Positions 1 through 8,490 of a stretch of 64,000 nt of DNA are shown piece by piece. The notes under the pieces were generated by a model that saw only the letters and a list, made by a program, of their open reading frames with translations, was not told where the DNA came from and searched no databases. The translations under genes and the position numbers were made by a program. This DNA comes from JAIBBD01 sp041390685 (GTDB taxonomy: Bacteria > Chloroflexota > Dehalococcoidia > UBA2979), in assembly GCA_041390685.1 (NCBI GenBank), contig JAWKPL010000001.1, forward strand, positions 2,294,001-2,358,000, in the 5' to 3' direction. Numbering within the stretch: position 1 is the first letter of the stretch; each line of letters begins with the position of its first letter.

Positions 1-168
1 CGCGATATGTTGCGTGGACACGCGGAGGCGGGAGAGTCGCTGTTGGTTGTCCTGGATGCTGGCCCGGCGCACGACGCCATTGCCGTGCTGCAGCGCCACG
101 CCGCAGGCTGCGTGTACCGCTGTGGACGGTGGACCGTCGAGCGCATCCAGGCACCGGTGCGCGACTAG
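1..168 (+). CDS. C-terminal fragment of an unidentified protein (possibly general-stress 17M-like)
   Basis: Reading frame 1 is open from the window edge to a TAG at 166-168, giving the last 55 residues of a protein that starts upstream. The visible part contains GESLLVVLDAG followed by an amphipathic helix (HDAIAVLQRHAAG). This resembles the repeat unit of YflT/general-stress-17M-like proteins, which end in similar LVVV...A..ILRRHGA segments. The resemblance is only by eye and the call is weak. The next gene starts 42 bases downstream on the same strand. Confidence 0.5.
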   Translation, partial: RDMLRGHAEAGESLLVVLDAGPAHDAIAVLQRHAAGCVYRCGRWTVERIQAPVRD

Positions 169-210
169 GCTGCGCGTACGTCCGCCGATCCCGCTCTGGT
201 CGACCACGAG

Positions 211-1494
211 ATGAGACGTATGGTGCAGCATGACTCCACGTCCCGCCGCCGCGGCCCGGCAACCCACCGCGGTCGAGGGCCGGCCGGGTGGCGGCCCCGG
301 AGCCTGGTGCGTTCGGAGCTGCCGCCCGTCGTCATCGACGTGGGGCTTGCATGCATCGTGGCCGGCATTGGGCTGGCGCAGTCTCTGCAGCACCGTGGCG
401 GGCCGCCGGGTCCCCCTCGGCCCGCCGACCACCGGGAACTGTTCGTGCTGCTTGCGGCGCTGCCGGTCGTGGCACGCAGCCGATATCCGCTGCTGCCGTT
501 GCTAGCGGCCCCAGTGACGCTCCTCTACCGCCTCGGCGGCGGCGCAGCCAGCCCGGCGTTTCTTCCGGCGGTGCTGCTGTCCCTCTTTACAGTCGTGGCG
601 AATGGACCGTACCGCCGGGTCACCAACTTTGGCTGGGCGGCGGGCGCCGCACTGATCTTCATGGGGAGCCACTTCGTGAACGAGCAGCGACCGGACATCT
701 CGACGCTCGCGCTCGACTTCGCCTGGGTGGCCGCCGCCATTCTGCTGGGTGATAACACGAACAGCCGCCGCGCGCTTCACGCCGTCGCGGAGCAGCGAGC
801 CATCGAGGCCGAGCTGACGCGCGAGGAAGAAGCTAGGCGTCGTGTATCGGAAGAGCGGGTGGCCATTGCGCGTGAATTGCATGACGTGGTCGCGCACCAC
901 ATCTCGATCATCAACGTGCAGGCAGGTGTGGGAGCGCACCTCATGGACTCGCAGCCCGAGCAGTCGCGGGAGGCGTTCGAGAATATCCGTCTCGCGAGCC
1001 GCGCCACGCTTCAGGAGCTGCGATCACTGGTCGGGGTGTTGCGGGAGCCGTTCGACGACGAAGCGCCGTTGGCGCCGACGCGCGGCCTCGACGGACTGGA
1101 CGAGCTGATACGTTCGGTGCGGGAGGCGGGACTCGTGGTCGACATCGAGACGGTCGGGGCCGAGCGTCAGCTTCCCGGCCACGTCGACCGATCGGCGTAC
1201 CGCATCCTTCAGGAGTCGCTAACGAACATCATCCGGCATGCTGCTGGCGCGGAGGTCCATGTACGCATCGAGTACGCCATCGACAGCCTTGAGTTGCGCG
1301 TCGTCAATACGCGCGGAGACGGCTCGTCGGTGGACCAGGTGCGGCCTGCGGGCGACGGCCACGGCATCGAGGGTATGCACGAACGGGCGGAGGCGATTGG
1401 GGGCCGCGTGGTGGCGCGGCGGCTCGACAACGGGGGGTTCGAGGTGCGGGCCTCATTGCCCACGACGGCCAGGGCGCAGGGAGGACGAGCGTGA
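211..1494 (+). CDS. NarL-family sensor histidine kinase
   Basis: Membrane sensor kinase of the HisKA_3 / HATPase_c type, which passes phosphate to the response regulator that overlaps its end. Residues about 39-180 hold four or five hydrophobic segments with no large periplasmic domain. A coiled-coil-like stretch (about 190-215) leads to the dimerisation and phosphoacceptor helix ARELHDVVAHH, with His224 as the expected phosphorylation site. The N-box QESLTNIIRHA and a late GHGIEGM G-box mark the ATPase domain. ATG 211 is used; ATG 220 is an in-frame alternative. No clear Shine-Dalgarno is visible. The stimulus cannot be told from the sequence. Confidence 0.92.
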   Translation: MRRMVQHDSTSRRRGPATHRGRGPAGWRPRSLVRSELPPVVIDVGLACIVAGIGLAQSLQHRGGPPGPPRPADHRELFVLLAALPVVARSRYPLLPLLAAPVTLLYRLGGGAASPAFLPAVLLSLFTVVANGPYRRVTNFGWAAGAALIFMGSHFVNEQRPDISTLALDFAWVAAAILLGDNTNSRRALHAVAEQRAIEAELTREEEARRRVSEERVAIARELHDVVAHHISIINVQAGVGAHLMDSQPEQSREAFENIRLASRATLQELRSLVGVLREPFDDEAPLAPTRGLDGLDELIRSVREAGLVVDIETVGAERQLPGHVDRSAYRILQESLTNIIRHAAGAEVHVRIEYAIDSLELRVVNTRGDGSSVDQVRPAGDGHGIEGMHERAEAIGGRVVARRLDNGGFEVRASLPTTARAQGGRA

Positions 1495-2162
1495 CGATCC
1501 GTGTCGTGGTCTGTGATGACCAGCATCTGATCCGAGCGGGGTTCCGTGCCCTGCTCGACTCCGCCCCCGACATCGAGGTCGTGGGCGAGGCGCAGACCGG
1601 TCGTCAGGCGTTGGAGGTGGTTCCTCAACAGCGCCCGGATGTCGTCCTGATGGACATTCGCATGCCCGAGATGGACGGGCTGGAGGCGACGCGTCAGCTG
1701 CTCGCTCAGCCAGCGCTGCGCGAATTGCGTGTGCTGATGCTCACGACCTTCGACCTCGACGAGTACGTGTATCAGGCACTGCGGGCCGGCGCGAGCGGGT
1801 TCCTGCTCAAGGACACGGAGCCTGCGCAGCTGATCGAGGCGGTCCGCGTCGTGGCTCGGGGTGATGCGTTGCTCGCCCCCGGGATCACGCGGCGGTTGAT
1901 CGCGGACTTCGCGCGCCGGCCCGACGACGTTGGGCGGCGGTCGGATGAGCTCAAGGAACTCACGGAACGCGAACGCGAGGTGCTGGTACTGGTGGCGCGG
2001 GGAATGAGCAATGACGAGATCGCGGACTACCTCGTGATCAGTCCGGCGACCGCGAAGACGCACGTGAGCCGGATCATGGGCAAACTGCTTGCCCGCGACC
2101 GCTCGCAACTCGTCGTGCTGGCGTATGAGCACGGTCTCGTGGAGCCGCGCACAGCCCCGTAG
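1491..2162 (+). CDS. NarL/FixJ-family response regulator
   Basis: Cognate regulator of the preceding kinase. The GTG start overlaps the kinase stop codon by 4 bases (GTGA), so the two are probably translationally coupled. An N-terminal receiver domain carries the acidic pair CDD near residue 9, the phospho-acceptor Asp55 (VVLMDIRMPEMDG) and the conserved Lys in GFLLKD. A C-terminal LuxR-type helix-turn-helix begins at LTEREREVL and includes NDEIADYLVISPATAKTHVS. The 223-residue length is normal for the family. It acts as a DNA-binding transcription factor; target promoters are unknown. Confidence 0.95.
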   Translation: MTIRVVVCDDQHLIRAGFRALLDSAPDIEVVGEAQTGRQALEVVPQQRPDVVLMDIRMPEMDGLEATRQLLAQPALRELRVLMLTTFDLDEYVYQALRAGASGFLLKDTEPAQLIEAVRVVARGDALLAPGITRRLIADFARRPDDVGRRSDELKELTEREREVLVLVARGMSNDEIADYLVISPATAKTHVSRIMGKLLARDRSQLVVLAYEHGLVEPRTAP

Positions 2163-2309
2163 CCGGGAGAGCGGGGAGTCCGTTCATCGTCGGCGCGTCG
2201 TCACTCGCCTGCGGGCTGGGCAGTGTCATGACCGGCTGACGATCGCCTCGCGTGCAACCTCGTTTCGTCCGTGGCCTCGCGGTGCGGCGGCACCCGCAGC
2301 CCTGGCGTT

Positions 2310-2338
2310 TTGACGTCTCGTTAACAGAGTTGTTATAT
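2310..2338 (+). promoter_or_regulatory. Sigma-70-type promoter upstream of the CoA-binding protein gene
   Basis: TTGACG at 2310-2315 and TTATAT at 2333-2338 are separated by exactly 17 bases. This AT-rich stretch stands out in GC-rich surroundings. It lies inside the longest possible reading frame (from 2252), which argues that translation begins at ATG 2390 and not upstream. Confidence 0.6.
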
Positions 2339-2389
2339 GGGCGCTCACTGAGGGGGCCACAGGGGACGCACGTCCCTCGAGGCCCGCAC

Positions 2390-3838
2390 ATGGACAGGGA
2401 CGGGCCCGCAACGGTGGATCTCAAGCAACAGCTCGACCGCGTCTTCTTCCCGAGGGTCATCGCTGTCGTCGGCGCCAAGCGCGACAACGACTATATGTGG
2501 CTGCGCGCGCACGGTCCCTTCCGCGAGCACGGCAAGGTCTATCACGTCAACATCGACCAGCGAGAATGGGCGGGCGCCGAGGAGCTTGGGTTCACCAACG
2601 TCCCCAGCCTCCTCGACATCCCCGAGCCCGTCGATTACGTCGCAATTTCTGTGCCGAACAAGGTAACGCCGCTGGTGCTGCGAGACTGCGCCGCGAAGCA
2701 GGTCGGGGGCGCGCACATCTTCGCCTCCGGGTTCGCGGAGATGGACAACGAGGAGGGGCGCGAGCTCGAGGCGACAGTCGGGCGGATCGCCCGCGAGGGA
2801 GACTTCGCCCTCATCGGGCCAAACTGCATGGGGATCTATCACCCCGCCCTGGGCATCCGACCCGGCGGCGACATGCCCTATGGCCAGCCGGGGTACTTCA
2901 GCTACATCTCACAGAGCGGGACTACGTCGATGGCGATCGGGAGCGCTGCACCCGCACATGGCATCGCGGTCGCCAAGGGCATCAGCTTTGGCAACGGCAC
3001 GACGATCGACTCGCCCGACTATCTGAGGTATCTCGCGGACGACGATGCGACGGAGATCATCGGGATGTACCTGGAAGGCGTCCGCAACGGACCGCAGTTC
3101 TTCGAGGCATTGCGCTTCGCGGCGGGGCGGAAGCCGGTGCTGATCTGGAAAGTGGGGAGCACGCCCGAGTCCGCGCGCGCCGGGCTCTCGCACACCGGCA
3201 GCGCGCCGATCCCCGCAGACCTATGGGACGCGATGCTCAAGGTCGCCGGCGCGGTGAAGGTGAACAGCATCGAGGAGATGCTCGACACGGCGATGGCATT
3301 GCGCTACGTCAGGGATCCCGGCCTCGGGGCCGCGCTCATCGCCGTCTCCGGGGGGCACTCCGGCAAGATCGCGGACGTCTTCGCGCACCAGGGGTTCCTC
3401 GTCCCACCACTCAGCGGACGATCTCTCGAGCGGGTCGCTGAGTATGCGGAGCTGGCCGGTGGCAGCTACGCGAACCCGATCGAGGGGCCGAGCGTACGCG
3501 GGAACGAGAACATGTCCAGGATGCTCAACATCCTCGCTGAGGACGGTGCGTTCGACTGCATCGTCGTCGAGTTCGGAGCTGGCTCGGTGCGCCGCGACGC
3601 GAACGCCGTCCGCGACCGCATTGAGGTGTTGCAGGCCTACCGCGAGCGCCACCTCTGTGCCGGCCGTGACGGTCCTCAGCACGGATACACCGTACGTCGA
3701 AGCATCGACGTGCCGGCGATGGCACGCGAGTTCACCGATGCCGGGCTGCCGTGCTTCCAGAGCATGGAGCGAGGCGCGATCGCCCTCCGCTCGGCGCGAG
3801 AGTACGCCCGTCGCTCAACGTGGCTCCTCGGCCGATGA
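2390..3838 (+). CDS. Acyl-CoA synthetase (NDP-forming)-like protein, CoA-binding and succinyl-CoA-ligase-like domains
   Basis: Resembles the alpha part of ADP-forming acetyl/acyl-CoA synthetases, which make a CoA thioester from an acid via a phosphohistidine. An N-terminal Rossmann CoA-binding domain (RVIAVVGAKRDN, then YVAISVPNK) is followed by a succinyl-CoA-ligase-like domain with LIGPNCMGIYHP and SQSGTTSMAIGS. The GLSHTGS segment matches the region of the phosphorylated histidine in this family. The 482 residues lack the ATP-grasp beta domain, so a separate beta subunit or a different acyl-transfer role is possible. ATG 2390 is chosen because a promoter occupies 2310-2338. The MFS carrier and CoA-transferase nearby suggest import and CoA activation of an organic acid; the substrate is unknown. 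Confidence 0.82.
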   Translation: MDRDGPATVDLKQQLDRVFFPRVIAVVGAKRDNDYMWLRAHGPFREHGKVYHVNIDQREWAGAEELGFTNVPSLLDIPEPVDYVAISVPNKVTPLVLRDCAAKQVGGAHIFASGFAEMDNEEGRELEATVGRIAREGDFALIGPNCMGIYHPALGIRPGGDMPYGQPGYFSYISQSGTTSMAIGSAAPAHGIAVAKGISFGNGTTIDSPDYLRYLADDDATEIIGMYLEGVRNGPQFFEALRFAAGRKPVLIWKVGSTPESARAGLSHTGSAPIPADLWDAMLKVAGAVKVNSIEEMLDTAMALRYVRDPGLGAALIAVSGGHSGKIADVFAHQGFLVPPLSGRSLERVAEYAELAGGSYANPIEGPSVRGNENMSRMLNILAEDGAFDCIVVEFGAGSVRRDANAVRDRIEVLQAYRERHLCAGRDGPQHGYTVRRSIDVPAMAREFTDAGLPCFQSMERGAIALRSAREYARRSTWLLGR

Positions 3839-3850
3839 TGGCAGTGAGTC

Positions 3851-3886
3851 CGAGGGGCGCGGGGCGGTGAAGCTCCGCGCCCCTCG
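3851..3886 (+). terminator. Long GC hairpin between the CoA-binding gene and the MFS gene
   Basis: CGAGGGGCGCGG (3851-3862) and CCGCGCCCCTCG (3875-3886) form a perfect 12-bp stem with a 12-nt loop. There is no T tract. It starts 13 bases after the stop of the upstream gene, as a terminator or mRNA 3' end would. The loop also contains GTG 3867, the most upstream candidate start for the MFS gene, so a translational control role is an alternative. Confidence 0.5.
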
Positions 3887-5255
3887 TCGGCGACTCGGGG
3901 CGCCTGGGGAGCGTGTGCTCCCGGCCGCCGGGGTCGACGACTTCTCGGCCGGCGTGTCGCCTCGGGCGAGTCGGGTCTCCTACGGGTGGTGGGTCGTCCT
4001 GTCCGGGACCGCGCTCATGACGCTGGTCGGTGCGCTCTCGTACTACGGCATGGGCGTGTTCTTCAACGCGCTCCGCGACGACCTCGGCTGGAGCGCCGCG
4101 GCGTTGGGCGCGGCGCTCTCGCTCGCGCGCATCCAGGGCGGCGTGCTAGCACCAGTCGTCGGCGTCATCATCGACCGCTACGGGCCCCGGAAGCTGATGA
4201 TCGTGGGCGTGGCGATGACGGGCGCGGGCTTCATCCTCCTCGGTCAGACGATGTCACTCATTTACTTCTACATCGTCTTCATCATCCTGGTGCAGGGCGG
4301 CATCTCTGCCGGGATGGGCAACGCGCCATCCTCGGCCATCGTGTACTGGTTCGAGCAGCGGCGCGCGACGGCGCTCGGCGTCATGCAGCTCGGGATCAGC
4401 TTTGGCGGCATCCTGGCGAAGCCGCTTGCAGAGGTGATCACGGCGTTCGGGTGGCGTACGGCATTCGTCCTCGGCGGGTTCATCGTCTGGATCGTCGGGT
4501 TGCCGCTCGCGTTCGTGGTGCGCCGGCCGCGTGCAGGCGACCTGGTTGAGGGCGCGCCGTACGACCCCGAGCCAGAGGCCACGCAGGCTGTGGCGGGGCA
4601 GCGGGGCGCCGCGGAGACGGCGTCAGCAACGGAAGAAGCTGAGTTCTCGCCTCGCCGGGCCCTGCGCACAAAGGCTTTCTGGAGCATCGCGCTCATGTTC
4701 GCCGCCCGTCATTTCGTAACGGGGTCGGTGGCGCTGTTCCTGATCCCGCTGCTCGAGGAACGCGATATGTCGCTCACCGACGCAGCGACCATCCTGAGCC
4801 TCATGGCTTTCATCGGCATGCCGGGCCGCGTCGGCTTCGCCTGGCTCGGGGACCGCATCGACAAGCGGGTTGTGATCGGGATGTGCCTCATCTTCCAGTC
4901 GGCGGGCCTCATCCTCTTCACAGCGTTCGAGGGCACCGTGGGGATCGTGGCGTTCTTGATCCTGTACTCGCCGACGTATTCAGGCGTGCTCCCGCTGATC
5001 CCTGCGCTGCAGGTCGACTATTTCGGCAGGAGATGGTTCGCGACGATCAGCGGCATGATGGCGCCCGTCACGACGGTCAGCGTCGTCGCAGGGCCGATCT
5101 TCGTGACGACGATCCGGGATGTGACGGGCAGCTTCCAACCCGCGTTCGTCGCACTCGCCGTCGTGAACGTCCTGGCGCTCGTATTCGTCGTCATCACCCG
5201 ACGTCCATCGCTGGCTCCCGGGAGGGCTCTCGGAGCCCCGGCGCTCGATGGCTAG
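3867..5255 (+). CDS. MFS transporter, oxalate/formate- or monocarboxylate-type
   Basis: Twelve-helix major facilitator that starts at YGWWVVLSGTALM and carries the inter-helix motif DRYGPRKLM after helix 2 and WFEQRRATALGV after helix 4. The second half begins after a charged central loop (EAEFSPRRALRTKAFW). The pattern resembles the oxalate:formate / monocarboxylate carriers, which move small organic acids. The start is uncertain: GTG 3867 lies in a hairpin loop, and GTG 3915 or GTG 3954 would still keep all membrane helices. It follows the CoA-binding gene on the same strand and converges with a CoA-transferase, suggesting a shared organic-acid pathway. Confidence 0.88.
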   Translation: MKLRAPRRRLGAPGERVLPAAGVDDFSAGVSPRASRVSYGWWVVLSGTALMTLVGALSYYGMGVFFNALRDDLGWSAAALGAALSLARIQGGVLAPVVGVIIDRYGPRKLMIVGVAMTGAGFILLGQTMSLIYFYIVFIILVQGGISAGMGNAPSSAIVYWFEQRRATALGVMQLGISFGGILAKPLAEVITAFGWRTAFVLGGFIVWIVGLPLAFVVRRPRAGDLVEGAPYDPEPEATQAVAGQRGAAETASATEEAEFSPRRALRTKAFWSIALMFAARHFVTGSVALFLIPLLEERDMSLTDAATILSLMAFIGMPGRVGFAWLGDRIDKRVVIGMCLIFQSAGLILFTAFEGTVGIVAFLILYSPTYSGVLPLIPALQVDYFGRRWFATISGMMAPVTTVSVVAGPIFVTTIRDVTGSFQPAFVALAVVNVLALVFVVITRRPSLAPGRALGAPALDG

Positions 5256-5320
5256 CAGCGATGGAATGGTCGCACGAGTGCGGGGAACGGACCGGGTCGT
5301 GGCCATCGGTGCGCTGCGAT

Positions 5321-5346
5321 CCGATCGCCGGCCCCCCGGTGATCGG
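5321..5346. terminator. Hairpin in the convergent gap after the MFS gene
   Basis: CCGATCGCCGG (5321-5331) pairs with CCGGTGATCGG (5336-5346) with one G:T pair and a CCCC loop. It is the only strong structure in the 253-base gap between the converging MFS and CoA-transferase genes, where a bidirectional terminator is expected. There is no U tract. The rest of the gap shows no credible gene. Confidence 0.45.
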
Positions 5347-5508
5347 TCGAGGCGAGCGACGATAGATGCAATGCCTTGCGACGGCGATCAGGCGGCCGAG
5401 GCCGACGCTCGACATATAGAGGTAGCCTTACGATCCCGTGTGCGGCCGACGGACGAGTCGCGGTCGCGGACCGAGGTGCGCGAGCCCCGAGGGCCGCTGC
5501 CGGTGGTT

Positions 5509-6789
5509 TCAGGTGATCGCACCCGCGGACCGCAGCGCCGCGATCTCGGCGGCCGCCAGGCCGAGTTCGGCGAGGACCTCATCGTTGTGGCGACCGAGCG
5601 TCGGTGACGGGCTGCGGTTGTCGGACGGATGATTGCGCAGTTTCACGATCGGGCCCACGTGCTGTTCCGGGCCGACCAGCTCGTGGTCCACGTCGATGAT
5701 CATGTCGATGGCACGGACCTGAGGGTCGTCGGCCATCTCCTCCGGGACGTTGACGGGGGATACGGGGGCGCCGGCTGCATCGAACCGCTCGATCCACTCC
5801 TCCACTGTGCGGGTGGCGATGATGTGGCGAATGCGCTCGCCCATCGCGTCGACGAGTGGGTCGAGGGACGTATCGAGGGCGTTGAAGTCCGGGTTGGCCG
5901 TCGGGTCGTCGTCGATGCCGAGGACGCGACGGATCTGGTCCTGGTTCTGGCGCGTGAGTGCACCCAGCGTGATGGCGCCGTCCTTCGCCTGGTAGCTTCG
6001 GTAGTAGAGTCGGAATGCCTTGTTCTGGCCCTTGAGTGCTCGCTCACGCGCGCCGACCAGGTCACGGTAGGAGCCGCCGCTCGCGCGTACGGCGTTGAGC
6101 GCCTCGAGCATCGGGCGCTCTCGCAGCTCGTCGGCGACGGGGATACGAGTGATGCGCTGGTTCTGGAGCGAGAGCGCGGAAGCCAGCAGCGATGTCTGAA
6201 TCAACTCGCCGCTCCCGTCGGTCGCACGCCGGAAGAGGGCGGCGGCGATGCCCATCGCGGCTGCCAGGCCAGTCGCGTAGTCGGCCATCGCGGTCGAACC
6301 GATGAGGTCAGGGCCGCCCCACTCATCGACTTTGCCCTCGCCGAACATAAGGCCGGAGTACGCCTGCGCTGCGATGTCCGAGCCGGAGCGCGCAGCGCCC
6401 GGACCCTGGTCGCCGTACCCGGTGTTCTCGAGGTAGACGAGATCGGGCCGGATCGCGGAGAGAGTGGGGTAATCCACGCCCAGACGAGTCGCGACGCCCG
6501 GACGCGAGTTCATGATGAAGACATCGAACTGCGGGATGACACGATGCACCAGTGCCTGCGCCGCGGGGACCTTGAGGTCCAGCGTGAGGCTGCGCTTGCC
6601 TCGGTTGAGGGTGTGAAAGGTCTTGCTCTCCCCGGGCAGGAACGCGCCGAGGTGGCGGAACCCCTCGCCCTCCGGGGGCTCGACCTTGATGACGTCCGCG
6701 CCCAGGTCGACGAGGTTCAATCCGCAGAACGGTGCGGCCACGATCTGTGAGAGCTCGAACACCTTGATGCCAGCCAACGGACCCGACAT
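5509..6789 (-). CDS. Family III CoA-transferase (CaiB/BaiF type)
   Basis: Cytosolic enzyme family that moves CoA between carboxylic acids. The protein opens with the typical LAGIKVFELSQIVAAPFCG, then DLGADVIKVEPPEGEG, and has the RGKRSLTLDLK segment and the central GPDLIGSTAMADYATG. The expected catalytic Asp precedes the glycine-rich stretch around GYGDQGPGA. ATG 6789 is chosen because GGGAGGTGG lies just upstream of it; a second ATG 18 bases upstream has no such site. The 426 residues match the family. Together with the MFS and CoA-binding genes it suggests activation of an imported acid. Confidence 0.9.
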   Translation of the reverse strand: MSGPLAGIKVFELSQIVAAPFCGLNLVDLGADVIKVEPPEGEGFRHLGAFLPGESKTFHTLNRGKRSLTLDLKVPAAQALVHRVIPQFDVFIMNSRPGVATRLGVDYPTLSAIRPDLVYLENTGYGDQGPGAARSGSDIAAQAYSGLMFGEGKVDEWGGPDLIGSTAMADYATGLAAAMGIAAALFRRATDGSGELIQTSLLASALSLQNQRITRIPVADELRERPMLEALNAVRASGGSYRDLVGARERALKGQNKAFRLYYRSYQAKDGAITLGALTRQNQDQIRRVLGIDDDPTANPDFNALDTSLDPLVDAMGERIRHIIATRTVEEWIERFDAAGAPVSPVNVPEEMADDPQVRAIDMIIDVDHELVGPEQHVGPIVKLRNHPSDNRSPSPTLGRHNDEVLAELGLAAAEIAALRSAGAIT

Positions 6790-7016
6790 GGCCCCCCACC
6801 TCCCCATTCACACAGGCGATATCACGGGGATTATGAAGGTCGCGCCCCTCGACATGTAGCTCTGCGGGGAGACGGATACCGCATCTTGGTCACTCGTGAC
6901 GGTCTGCTGAGCGCCAGAGGCGGCGGGCGGCCCTATTTACGCTGCGATGAGTGCGTATATCTGGTATGGTGCCTGCACCGCCGAGCCCCCCAATCCCTGG
7001 CTGGCGGTGTCCCTGA

Positions 7017-7050
7017 CGGATGGAGGGCTCCCTCCGGAACCCTCCATCCG
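7017..7050 (-). terminator. Hairpin after the matrixin-like gene
   Basis: CGGATGGAGGG (7017-7027) and CCCTCCATCCG (7040-7050) make a perfect 11-bp stem with a 12-nt loop, 27 bases past the stop of the minus-strand protease gene. No T run follows. The remainder of the 288-base gap (6790-7077) holds no recognisable gene and must contain the promoter of the CoA-transferase. Confidence 0.5.
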
Positions 7051-7077
7051 GCCCTCTCCCGGACGCCCGATCTCAGG

Positions 7078-7785
7078 TCAGCGGTACAACGCCTGAATCG
7101 CCTCCGTATCCGCGGGAGTGAGCTGTTGAGCGCACTCGTCAGACGCTGGCGCCATCACCGCGGGCGATTCGAGGTGCTGCACACCGAAGAAGTGACCCGC
7201 CTCGTGCAGCAGCGAGGCGAAGAGGCACTCTGCGGTCTGAAACTCGTCCGGCGGAGTAGGCAAGATCAGGATGTCCGCTTCTGTAATCTCCGTCTCGGCT
7301 CCGCCCGGGCAACCCGAGGGGCACCGGCGGAAGACGAGCTTCGTCCAGCCGACCTGATATGCGCCCCCTTCGGGGTGATTGCGAGTCGTATCGTCCGGCG
7401 AGCCCCATGCGACCTCGCTGCGTCCGTTGCCTTCGACGGCTTCGGAGCATGGACCGTCGTATGTCGCCGCGACTCCCCAGCGTTCGAACGCCTCGGTCGT
7501 GAGCTCGACGAACCGCTCAGCGGCGACGAAGCCGCGATTGTCCTCGACGATGCAGTAGTGGACCGGGAGCGACTGCCACCGTGCGCCTCGTAATTCGTCA
7601 GGGATCACGCCGGGGGTGACCTCCACGTGTTGCTGGCGCACTTCGACGCAGCCCACGGCCAGCAGCGTCAGCAACACGGCGATGGTCACCCGTCCGGCTC
7701 GACGCGACCGGGCGTTCGCGACCGCCGGCGTGACGGCGAACGCGCGGAACCCATGAAGGGCGGCGTGCACGGGCGTGCGGGTCAT
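7078..7785 (-). CDS. Matrixin-like zinc metalloprotease, predicted lipoprotein
   Basis: Predicted exported metzincin peptidase. The zinc motif HEAGHFFGVQH (residues 194-204) fits HExxHxxGxxH, and Met211 in PAVMAPAS fits the Met-turn that follows in this clan. The N-terminus has a hydrophobic stretch ending in LAVGC, a lipobox with Cys46, so the mature protein is probably anchored by a lipid. The region before the active site has several cysteines (FRRCPSGCPGG). ATG 7785 is chosen because it places the signal sequence normally; the open frame extends about 100 codons further as a shadow of the divergent gene. The substrate is unknown. Confidence 0.85.
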   Translation of the reverse strand: MTRTPVHAALHGFRAFAVTPAVANARSRRAGRVTIAVLLTLLAVGCVEVRQQHVEVTPGVIPDELRGARWQSLPVHYCIVEDNRGFVAAERFVELTTEAFERWGVAATYDGPCSEAVEGNGRSEVAWGSPDDTTRNHPEGGAYQVGWTKLVFRRCPSGCPGGAETEITEADILILPTPPDEFQTAECLFASLLHEAGHFFGVQHLESPAVMAPASDECAQQLTPADTEAIQALYR

Positions 7786-7969
7786 GGAGCTACTGTCGCA
7801 TTCGCAGAAACCCCGGAGCCCGTCCCGCGCGGAAGGTCGCTCCACGCTCGGGCCGGCGCGCGTGGGCGGGTGCACTGCCATGGCGCGCTTCGGGTAAGCT
7901 CCGGGGGACACGGTCGAGCTGGCGATGCCACGGCCGTCGGCGGTGCGGCTGCGATTCGGAAGGCGCCGG

Positions 7970-8458
7970 ATGTATTCGCTGCGCGATGTTGTCTCGTTCG
8001 GGACTGTTGAGTTCCTGCGGGGTCTGGAGGGGCTCACGGCGGCGGATGCGGTCTGGCGCGCACCGAAATCCGACGGCAGCCAGATGAATGCCATCTCGTG
8101 GACGGTGCAGCACGTCGGTGCTCACTGGCATGCCGTGGCGTGCCGCCTGCAGGGGCTACCGCCGCGGGCAGACCGTCCGCCAGCCGACGGGACTCCCCCT
8201 TCGTTCGAGGTCGCGATGGCGATCCTCCGTGCAGCGGCGGACGACCTCGTGGAGGCGGTCGAGCGGCACACGCACGGCCATGGGGAAGTAGGCCGGGAGG
8301 GGGCTCCCGAGACGGCCTCGCAGGCGGTGGCCCGCGCCGTGTTCCATACGTGGTTTCACGCGGGCGAGATCAACGCAGTCCGGCAGCTCCTGGGGCATCC
8401 GGAGATCCGCTTCATCGGCGACTTCGGGGACCGCTTCCGTGTGGATCCGTCCGCGTGA
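7970..8458 (+). CDS. DinB-like four-helix protein
   Basis: A 162-residue protein with the layout of DinB/DfsB-type four-helix bundles, many of which bind a metal through three histidines. Candidate ligands sit in VQHVGAHWHAV and in VFHTWFHAGEINAVRQLLGH, the last being a typical late DinB helix. ATG 7970 is preferred because the upstream extension is a low-complexity, arginine-rich shadow. It diverges from the matrixin-like gene and converges with the flavin oxidoreductase. Cellular function of this family is often unknown; thiol-dependent transferase activity is described for some members. Confidence 0.75.
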   Translation: MYSLRDVVSFGTVEFLRGLEGLTAADAVWRAPKSDGSQMNAISWTVQHVGAHWHAVACRLQGLPPRADRPPADGTPPSFEVAMAILRAAADDLVEAVERHTHGHGEVGREGAPETASQAVARAVFHTWFHAGEINAVRQLLGHPEIRFIGDFGDRFRVDPSA

Positions 8459-8466
8459 TGGTCAGG

Positions 8467-8490
8467 GCCACGCCGCTTGTCGCGCGTGGC
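8467..8490. terminator. Hairpin between convergent DinB-like and luciferase-like genes
   Basis: GCCACGC (8467-8473) pairs with GCGTGGC (8484-8490) over a 10-nt loop. It lies in the 31-base gap between two converging genes and touches the stop codon of the minus-strand gene, consistent with a shared terminator lacking U tracts. Confidence 0.4.

Noticed and set aside
5248..5607. 119-residue plus-strand frame in the gap after the MFS gene
   Set aside because: Arginine-rich, no ribosome site, overlaps a terminator-like hairpin and the end of the CoA-transferase gene.
5629..6750. 373-residue plus-strand frame opposite the CoA-transferase
   Set aside because: It is a shadow frame: composition is Val/Asp/Arg-rich without motifs, and the minus strand encodes a clear CoA-transferase.
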